From Bryoerythrophyllum caledonicum (lineage: Eukaryota > Streptophyta > Bryopsida > Pottiales > Pottiaceae): 64,000 nucleotides of DNA. The notes under the pieces were generated by a model that was not told the DNA's origin, did no database searches, and saw nothing but the letters and a program-made list of their open reading frames with translations. The stretch is taken from positions 10,607,218-10,671,217 of the forward strand of contig OZ020514.1 of NCBI GenBank assembly GCA_963971425.1, read 5' to 3'. Of the stretch, positions 22,340-31,800 are shown piece after piece (position 1 is the stretch's first letter; each line of letters starts with the position of its first letter). A program made the position numbers and the translations under genes.

Positions 22340-24157
22340 GGTATCTTTGTGTTAAGATGTGAATACTTGCCAACACGTACTACGACAGCGCACACAAAAC
22401 TGGAGTTGAAAGGGGGAAAGGATTTAAATGTAGCTTCCAATGATTTGTTCTGAATGTGGCATCCATGGCCACAATGCTCTAATGTCCGTGGCGCAACATT
22501 TTTGTGAACTGGAACTCGTTCTGAATGCCGATCACAAATGGCACATTGTCGGCGGTGAGGGTGCCTGGAACATGACCTTTCTTTGTCTCGTGGTAGAGGA
22601 AAACAAGCCCAAGAATTGCTTGCACCCACAACTTCACGGATTTGGCATCATTCTTATGCCTTTCTTACTTGGTCTTCCTCAAGTCTTTTGCAATATTACG
22701 AATGTCCCACTCACAAAGAAAGTGGCACGGTTCTAGAGGGACCCTTTGCGCAACCAATTTCATGACATGTGCCCGATGCGTCCTTAGAATCCTATCGCTA
22801 GAGAATCCTTGTTGGAGGCAATTTAACAACTACAGCCGCAACTCTAGTGGCAACTGTTTCTCAAATCGATCGCAGTCTTGTGACTAACACTACTGTGTAT
22901 AATCAAACGGTTCTCGTTTTTGTGTCTCGGATTGTAGTATACAATCTCGGCAATGTCTTGCTAGTAATGTAGTCGTTTCACCTGGAACTTGCAAACGCAA
23001 TCTCTCTTAATGGAGCCACCATTGCGAGCACTTGTAATCCTTTTCTGATAGTGACCGCTCCCATTTTGCAGAAGGTTGGCCTTAACATTGTATTGTGGTT
23101 GTTGGGTCTTCATGTCTGGAGTAATTTCCATTTAATTTGTACGGAAAGGTCTTTCAGCCCATACTTGCACTCATACCTGAACAAATTCCGATACAATGTT
23201 TCTATAACCATTGTGAGTGGACCGCAACGGAGACCATTGCCGCGCTGTAAATGTGTCTCGGAATTGCTTTTAGGGACATCATTACACAACAACAACGGTG
23301 TCTTGGAAGTGCTCGCGGGACACCCTCACAACTCAGCAAATGCTAGTTGGCAATACTTCCAGATTTAGCATTCCAACAGTGACGTTAAATCAAAGGTGGA
23401 TGGACAACGACAAATATGAGGAAATCGTGTGTGCATGAGGGACCATACTAGTAAGTAACAAGTCCAGTGTTGTGCCGCGGTTCCTTCTCTGGACCCTTCC
23501 CTTTTGGCCTCTTCAGAAAATTGGTATGGACGTTGGATCGGTGACTCGTCTCGCTGGTAAGGAGGTCGTCTACTCGATCCCATGGTATATATGCAATAAG
23601 CGTCTGCCTTTCTATACCTTAATTGGCCGATTCACTCTTCCTCCCGACGTCCTCGCCGGCTTCGAACTTTATGCCTACGGTTGTCGAGCTAGCCCCGTTG
23701 CAATTGTTCCTGTACACATATTCGGCAAGAGCATTTCGGTACACGGTACTGCCACTTCAAGTCCTTGAATGTGATGGAGCCAGCTGGCGGGAACTACAAT
23801 GTCCTCCGGTACCCTTGCAACACTATAAAATTCCTCTCCATGCAGACGCGCTCGTACAGACCTATCCATGAAGTGCCCTTCATAGGTTACGACCCCTCAC
23901 CGTCTTGGACAAACTTGTCCTTTAGGAGAATCTTCTCCCACTCGTCTCGCAATAAATCTAGAAGGCGCTCCATGATGCATACAAACAGAAACATTTGGGC
24001 CGAAACATGCATACCGCTGTACATCTCGTCCGCCAGACGCTGCCGTCCCGAAACCCTAAACCCCGAAAGCAAAACCGTGCTCAAAGGAGTCTCGGCGTCC
24101 TGCTCGAGACGATACCACCTACAGTGGGCGAGACCAGATTTAGGGTTTCTATTTTAG
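22340..24157 (-). pseudogene. MULE transposase, N-terminal half
   Basis: The minus strand, read N to C from about 24,157, gives MYSGMHVSAQMFLF and IMERLLDLLRDEW. GLYERVCMERNFIVLQGYRR and GSITFKDLKWQYRV follow, then a Cys-containing block, a stretch CEWDIRNIAKDLRKTK (about 22,690-22,740) and SIVAMDATFRTNHWKL (about 22,430-22,470), which contains the MDATFxTN block around the first catalytic Asp of MULE transposases. These parts lie in several frames with stops, so it is a pseudogene. The coding order continues at 16,855 and downward, supporting one transposase gene split by the 5.5-kb insertion. Confidence 0.65.
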
Positions 24158-24299
24158 GGCTTTAGCGGGAAGGTCCGTAACATTCGCGATACCCTTCTTT
24201 GTCGACATGGCATATGTGGGTATGGGGGGTTGCCATGGCCATGGCGAGGTGTCCCGCTAGATTGAGCTTGGCGCGAGACCAAATGTGACGTGACACGAA

Positions 24300-25000
24300 A
24301 TCTCTGAGACCGGGCGTCCAACATGGCATAAGGTTGGATGACCTATAACCACCACGAACCCCAGAATGGACAAGTTAAAGTGGACTAAAACCACCACAGA
24401 CCCACCCCATTTCCGAAATTTTAGAAGTCACATATGATTGGGTGTTAGTTCATGATTGGTTCAAAGCTGCTGGTTTTTAGTCAATGCAGAAGTGGTTATT
24501 AGTACAACTTAGTGTGGAAATAGAGAGTTTTGTAAGTCGAGGAATGGGTCACGGCTTACTATCCACTTTGAAAATTTGTAGCAATTTCAATAGAGGTGTG
24601 CTCAAAAAGATTTAGCCCCAAATTCTTCTATATATTCAGCGCCAACGCTTGCTGCGCACGTCACAAGGATCCGAGAATAGTGTGCTCGCTACAGAACAAG
24701 CGTAAGAGGCATAGCTACGTACTGAAGCTTTCACATCACAAATTGTTCTACTATTGGAGGCGCAGCAAGCGTTGGCGCTGAATATATAGAAGAATTTGGG
24801 GCTAAATCTTTTTGAGCACACCTCTATGAAGAAATAAATGGTCACGACAATTGCAATATTCATGAAATCCTATTTTGAATTCCCAAAAAATGTCTTACCA
24901 CGTATACAAACGCTATAAATAGGTCAGCAAGCTTAAGTTGGTGGTTATAGGTCATCCAACCTTAGCACAGGTCCGCCCGGCTAGATGTTGAAACCGGTCT
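24300..25000. mobile_element. TIR element (MITE-like) containing a second foldback
   Basis: AAGGTTGGATGACCTATAACC at about 24,330-24,354 is mirrored by GGTTATAGGTCATCCAACCTT at about 24,939-24,963, a near-perfect 25-bp inverted pair. Weaker mirror similarity (GAGACCGG / CCGGTCTC) extends outward to about 24,305 and 24,998. No coding capacity is seen. It encloses the foldback at 24,590-24,827, a nested arrangement. Confidence 0.7.
24590..24827. repeat. Perfect foldback with 68-bp arms
   Basis: Arm 24,590-24,657 (begins ATAGAGGTGTGCTCAAAAAG, ends CGCTTGCTGCGC) is the exact reverse complement of 24,760-24,827: I find 68 of 68 bases paired. The loop is 102 bp. There is no coding capacity. Such a structure is a young MITE or a hairpin-RNA locus. 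The perfect arms mean either recent origin or selection or conversion that keeps the arms alike. Confidence 0.9.
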
Positions 25001-25596
25001 CGGGAAAGATAGCCATTGGGAAAGATCAGAGTGGCCACGTGGGACCCTGTCACACGCCTAATCGCTAACGAACCTGTAGAAAGAGCCATCAATGCGAAGG
25101 CGACCTATTTTGTCAGGGCCCTGAACTCCAAACTCACTCGAATGCATGCACCCAAGACATCTCATCTCCATCACCGCCACCTGAAAATGAACGAGGCTGA
25201 TCACTCTCCAACACGCACTTCATAAGCTCTCCTTCTGCCGAGAATAAACTTAGAGAGCAGATTCATCGTTCAAACCAACATGCACAAACTCATACCAACT
25301 CACTAACATAGGTACCACCTCATTTATCTGTCTGTCACATGGAAAGACCAGCCAGAGATTTGTGTATGTATTTCCAATAACAAGTTTTGATCAGTAGGGC
25401 TTTTGCACAGGCCAGGGTTTGCTTTTTGGGGTGGAGACCAATTTCTCTTCTCGGAGGGACATGGTGTTAAGCTTGAGGGATTCAATTAACCGCGTCCTTA
25501 CCTTTGGTGTTGTTATTTTAGGTCTTATCTGAGTTATTGCTTTTTCTCTTGTGATTTTAGGTCTGTGCAGTCTGAAATGGGTTTAGTTGGGAATTT

Positions 25597-25626
25597 GTAG
25601 TTTTTTTTTTTTTTTTTTTTTTTTTG
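25597..25626 (+). repeat. Poly(T) run upstream of the CobB-BtuF gene
   Basis: An uninterrupted T run of about 26 bases some 240 bp upstream of the proposed ATG. The stretch 25,000-25,863 otherwise holds no recognisable gene and presumably contains the promoter and 5' leader. No TATA box is convincing. Confidence 0.6.
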
Positions 25627-25863
25627 CGTTTTGAGCTGAAATTAGGGTTTTGTTAAGATTGGGATTTTAGTGGGAGGAGCGACACGAATGGCGAAGAGGG
25701 AGAGGTTTGGTGGCAGGGAGCAATTTTTGGTGACAATTTGGGTTAGGGTTTAGGGAACAGGGGGAGCAGGGTTTTAGGGGTAATTGGCGCTGGGTTTGGA
25801 GCGATGGAGCGCGAATGGAAGCAGCGTTGTTGGTGATTCCAGAGTTGGCAGATTAGTTGCAAG

Positions 25864-28800
25864 ATGAGGACCATTGTGGTGGCCGGGACGTGCAGTGGAG
25901 TCGGCAAGACCTCCATTGCGGTGGGGCTCATGGCTGCTTACACGCGCCGCGGACTGCGTGTGCAGCCATTTAAGATTGGACCAGGTGGGGCTCACATGTC
26001 TCTAAGGATTCCAAACTTTATTCAGGGAGCTTCTGTATCGCGTTTCTGCAATTGGTTTTTACTTTGCAAGGTTTTGAGGAGTTTGTGACGTTATGACATG
26101 CATTTTCTGCCTTCGGGTTAGGTCTTAGAGGAGTTTGTGACCGTTACTGACATGCGTTTTTGGAGAAGACAGATTTTTTGGATCCCATGCACCACAACGC
26201 TGCCACAGGGCGCAACTCCTACAACCTGGATGGGTGGATGCTAAGCAGGTAAAAGCGATACAACCTGAATGTGTGACATGCATGTCCTAATGATCAACCA
26301 TGAGTCTGGATTGTGGATTTCTGTAGGCTAAGCATGTGAGTCTGGCATGTCATTTGCAGGTAAAAACGATTCTTAGCAGGTTATTAGAACGTGTGAATAC
26401 ACGCCATGATGAACCATTTGTCTTGTCCCTGCATGCAATTGGTATGTGAATGTAGCATGTCATTCGGATCCTATGCAGGTTACTGAATGTGTGAATTCAT
26501 GATATATGCTTAATGATCAACCATGAGTCTTGGATTATGGATCCCCGAATGCTTTTATCTTTTATGGCTGTTGGTAGGCTTAGCTTGTATGTCATTTGCA
26601 GCTAGGACGATTCTTAGCTGGTCACTAGATTGTGTGATATGCTTGACCTAATGACCACCCATGAGTCTTGGATTGTGGATTTCTGAGTGCTTTTTTCTGC
26701 CTGGCTTTTGTATGGCATGTCATTCGCAGGTAAAGTAACTAGAATGCGTGAATACATAACATATGCTCAACGATCAATTATGACTCTTGGACTATGGATC
26801 TCCGAATGGTTTATTTTCATGGCTTTTGTTCAGCATTTGTAGGCTGAGCATGTATGTGATTTGCAGGGAGGTGAATATGGCGTGTTTTAGGGCTCGAGTG
26901 GCGGACACGGACCTTGCAATAGTGGAGGGCGTCATGGGGCTCTACGATGGTCGTGACGGTAAATCAGATGTGGGAAGCACAGCCGAGATGGCGAAGCTCC
27001 TGTCTGCGCCTGTGTTGCTGGTGCTTGACTGCTGGACCGTGGCACGGAGCGCGGCAGCCATCATCCGGGGCTACACCACCTTCGACCCTGCCCTCAAATT
27101 CGCAGGCGTTGTGTTCAACAAGGTGTGTCTGATCACCTTTTGTCCTTGTTCACTGAAGTGAGGCAAAGATTCCATGACTTTTGACCCCTTTTCTCATTCC
27201 ACTGATTAAAATCAGCTCTACGTAATGGAAGTGGCGGCTGGAATTCATAGTCAACATGACCTCCCCTTCTTCCTCCTAAAACTGCTTCTAACTTGATGGT
27301 TTGAGACCACCAAGCTAGTAAGGATTTTAGTTGAGCGACCACCAACCTCTTCCCTTGATCTAATAGCTATTAAGAGTGAAGAAAGACTAGTATTATGAAC
27401 TAGAAGGGGGATATCTTATTGAAATTCTGGATAACTCTTCAGGTTGGAAGCCCTGCGCATACCGCGTGGCTCACGGAGGCAGTCTTAACAACTGAACCCG
27501 GGATCAAGGTGTTTGGAGGGCTTCCAAAGACAGCGGGGATTCAGCTTCCGCAACGGCACTTGGGCTCGCAACCAACAGAGGACGAGGACATGTACATTCA
27601 GCAGCTCGCTGATCTGGTGGAGCAGCACATCAACCTGGACGCCGTGTTGGAGTCAGCTGCGTTGTGTGAGACTGGGACTGAGTCGAGTGAGGACACAAGC
27701 CCTACATCGCCACCTTCTCCCATTTCGCCGCTTTCGGGGAAGCTTGTTCGTATTGGAATCGCTCGAGACGAGGTCTTCTGCTTTTACTATCAGGCCAACT
27801 TGAATCTTGGAAGGTATGTGTGTCTTGTGGCAAGTTGTGAGGTGCTGAATGATGTATAGTCGCCGATCATTTCAATAAGATACCCCTAGTTTGGTTCATA
27901 ATAATACTCTTCTCTGACTTTTAATTGCTATTAAATCATTGGGAGAGCTTGGTAGTCTAAAATCCCAAGTTAGAAGCGGTTTTATCCGCCTTTGAGAGGG
28001 AAGAAGGAGAGGTCATGAATCTTTGAGCTGAATACAGCTATTTGGGGCTGATTTTGATCAATTGAAATGGAGGAAAGAGGTCAAAACTCATGGTATATTT
28101 GCCTCACTTCATTGCTTTGCAGAAGCTGGAGCGGATCTGGTGTACTTTTCTCCGTTGAGGGACTCGCTTCCACCGAGGCTGGATGCGATCATCTTTGGAG
28201 GTGGCCATCCGGAAATTCATGCAGAGCAGTTGTCAGCTAACAAACCGATGTTGTATGCTGTGCGGGCTTTTGCTCTTGCGGGGGGCATTGTCTATGGCGA
28301 GTGTGGAGGCCTCATGTACTTGTCGCAGGGCATCGAGGTAACTTTTCCTGTTCTTTATTCTCCTGCCTAACTGTTCGGATCTCGATTAGCTTCTTACTTG
28401 GTTTGGTCCTCTCAAACAGGGCTCAAATGGGGAGGGTGTGTTCCCCATGTGTGGGGTGTTTCCCTTCGCCACTCGCATTCAACCTCTCAAGCATGAAGGC
28501 TACGTGAAGGTGAGTCGATGATATTTGGCCATGTTCTGGTTTTGGTTGTTTACTGCCTACTGTTTTAGGTACTGCACCAGAATGGCATGCTAGATAGATG
28601 GCCAAGGATAACACCTCTTTGATTCTTAGTCCCTTAGAGTTTTATCCTGCCTTTTGAAAATAATTGATGTGATATTAATTATAAACCTTTCTCGCTGGAA
28701 TAATAATCTGTTTTCATTCATATTCTCATAGCTTTTCCCATTAGGAAACTGGACATCACCATGTTAACCATCCATCATGAGTGCTGGCAGGTGACACCTC

Positions 28801-31800
28801 GGAATGATTGCGTACTCTTTCCAGCAATCATCGGCGAAATCCGAGGACAAGTATACCACTCCAGCGAGATTTTTTATCCTCATGGCAACCACGTCACTGA
28901 TTGTCCTAGAGGGTGGGATTTTCCTCACCACTCTACCGTTTGACGAACTGTGCCGTCGAGTATTTTCTGGATTTTCTACTGACATTCGGCAACGAAGAAA
29001 CTGAATGATTTTTTAATGATCAGGTTGACGATGAAAATCGATTACGACGAAGCACTAGAGGAGCTCGAAGGTTTCATGCAAGGAAATGCAATGGCAAGCT
29101 TCGTACACCTACACTTCGGCAGTAACCCCACCGTGGCCCCTGCATTTGTGGAACGCTGCAGGTATGTATCAACTCCTAAACATAGGAATGACACTTCAAA
29201 CCTCTCTAGAGAAAAAAATAACGTGTACTCATGTTGTAGAGTAAACTTTCTTCTCTCCATTGGTATCCAACTTCATCATCTCGGTGCATGTTTCTGAGGT
29301 CCTTTTTGCTGTTGCAGAACCAACACCACAAAAGCAGCAGCTGTCGCAGCGGCGTCAGCTTCAGCAGTAGCAGGAGCAGGGCCTGTGGCGGCGGCGGCCG
29401 CGGGAGCCGCTGCCGCCGCGGCCGTAGCGGCAGCTCTGGGAGAAGATTCCCAGGAGCTTGTGCCGTACCATTCCAGCATCACACTCACGGAGATCGACAG
29501 CACAAGAAGGGCACCGAGGTGTCTCTTGGAGGAGGCCTCGCACGTCCGGATCTTCGAGAGAGTGCGCTCCCTGTCTCCGAGGGCCTTCTCCGACGCCATG
29601 TTCGAGGGGCAGCACATCCGGCGGTCGGAGTCTTTCGACCTCGGACGCAACAACAACACTAAACCATTACTCAGGTCGGAGTCTGAAGGGTGGGGTAATG
29701 GTAGTAGTCATGTGAAGGTGGGGCGTCACCAGAGAGGTAACAGCTTTAGTGAGTACTCTGACCATGACACCACCCGGATGAGGCCCTCAAGGGAGAAGCC
29801 TGAAGCTCATGTAGCGTTGGTGAGAGCCTCCACAAGTGGTGTGTATGAGAAAGCTGAGGTAGAGAAGCCCCCCAAAAATTACTCCTTAGATGTGGGTCGG
29901 AGGCCTGGGAAACCTCTGAATGGGAAACGGTTGCCTGAGCGCATAGTGTCGTTAATGCCTTCGGCCACCGAAATCCTTTTAGAGATTGGTAAGTGATGTC
30001 TTCCTCTGGTTTTGGAAGTGTTTGAAGTCTTTATTAGTTTGCCGTTATCTTATTTTGTGTGGGGTTTCAGGTGCTGGAGACCGGCTTATAGGAATTACGG
30101 ATATGTGTGATAGGCCGCCTGCTGTCAAAACAAGACGACATATTGTAAGTTCTGTTCACCTGTTTTATCCCCAATTTGATGCATTGGCTTCTGATGTCTC
30201 TTTGGTTGTAGGTGATTCTAATATCACATTTTCCGCTCTTCAGGTGTGTTCGAGTAAAGTGGATATTGCTTCCATGTCGAGCAAGAACGTGGACTTTGCG
30301 GTAAGTACGAGATCTATAAAAAGCCAGAACATTTGAGCTATTGAAAATGTGAATCTTAATTGGTTTGTCCATCCCATCTTATGGCTAATAAACTTCGGTT
30401 TGCCAAGTATGTGCTAACTGCTCCTGTTTATCCTTTGCATCCTTGAATTTTTTCAATAAAATATCTCATTGGCTCTTATGTACGTCTTGGATTTTGAAGA
30501 TACACCTCTTACATGTTATTCTGTTCTGGCAGCTGAAAGCTCTAGCGGCGAAGAAGGAAAGTCTTTGGAGGTTGGATATATCGTGGTTGAGTAAAGCGAA
30601 TCCTGATCTTATTGTTTCCCAGGTGAGCCACCTGAATGACGAATAAAATAAGGGGTTGTACCCACCCTCATGTGTTACGGAAGAATAATGAATGGTGTTG
30701 TTACTGAGTGCAGGATACATGCGAACAATGCGATATGCATGATGCGTCAGTGACGTCCATGTTGGCGAAAGCTGGGCTACAGAACAGCAACACCACCAAA
30801 TTGGTCACATTCAGTCCTAAGACGGTACTGAAACCACCATTGAACCATGAACTCCATTTTGTACCATGTTTCGGAGTCTATTGTTGCTTTCACTGATTCA
30901 GGGTTTAGGGTCTAGGGTGTAGGGTTCAGGGTTTAGGTTTCAGGGCTTTATTTGATACTTTAGCTTCAACAATGTCATCAAAAGATACTGTCCAGGGTCC
31001 AGGATACAGGGTTTAGGGTTTAAGGTTCCACTCCGTTTAAAGTCAGAAACGGTAGTTTCTCACACTCCTCGTCGTTAATGCAGGTCTCTGACACTCTGGC
31101 CTCCATAGTGACGCTGGGAGAGGCCGTGGGGCTCTATTCCGAGGCGTGCCTGCTGGTCGACACGCTCCGCGCGCGGCTGCGGCGCGTGGCCGCGTCGGTC
31201 GCCACGCAGCCCCGGCCGCGCGTGCTGCTGCTGCAGGGCCTGGACCCGCTGCAGCTGGGCGGCCACTGGGCGTTCGAGATGGTGACGCTGGCGGGCGGCT
31301 CCGAGGGGCTGCAGAAGCCCGGGGGCGCGCCGGAGGCGCTGCACTCCCAGCGCCTGGCGGCGTACGCGCCGGAGGTGCTCGTGGTGGCCCCGCGGTGGCG
31401 CAACCCGGACCGCACCCTNNNNNNNNNNNNNNNNNNNNNNNNNNNNNNNNNNNNNNNNNNNNNNNNNNNNNNNNNNNNNNNNNNNNNNNNNNNNNNNNNN
31501 NNNNNNNNNNNNNNNNNNNNNNNNNNNNNNNNNNNNNNNNNNNNNNNNNNNNNNNNNNNNNNNNNNNNNNNNNNNNNNNNNNNNNNNNNNNNNNNNNNNN
31601 NNNNNNNNNNNNNNNNNNGCTCTCCCTTCTCACCTGAAACATGCTCTCACTTTTCTCTTGAAACATGCTCTCCCTTCTCACCACCTGAGACATGCTCTCA
31701 CGTCTCAGTTGAAACTTGCTCTCACTTTTCACTTGCTCTCACTTCTCCCTTGAAACATGCTCTCCCTGCTATCCACCTAAGACATGCTCTCCCTTCTTCC

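Larger units (their letters stand above)
25864..29161 (+). other. CobB/CbiA portion: P-loop domain and glutaminase domain
   Basis: Motifs in order: [11 protein letters not shown] (P-loop, residues 7-17), FKIGP then [16 protein letters not shown] and NLDGWML (cobyrinate-binding signature, exons 1-2), [10 protein letters not shown] (exon 3) and [13 protein letters not shown] (exon 4). The C-terminal class I glutamine amidotransferase follows: [32 protein letters not shown], then [10 protein letters not shown] with the nucleophile Cys (exon 5), [12 protein letters not shown] (exon 7) and [10 protein letters not shown] with the catalytic His (exon 8). Every key catalytic motif I know for the family is present, so the protein could be active if the exon 4 frame problem is an assembly error. 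Length (about 460 residues) matches free-standing CbiA/CobB. Confidence 0.88.

Noticed and set aside
20860-22340. A complete 3' LTR of a Copia or Gypsy element
   Set aside because: TATA-like and leader-like motifs are present but no matching copy was found upstream and no RT/integrase exists, so an LTR could not be supported.
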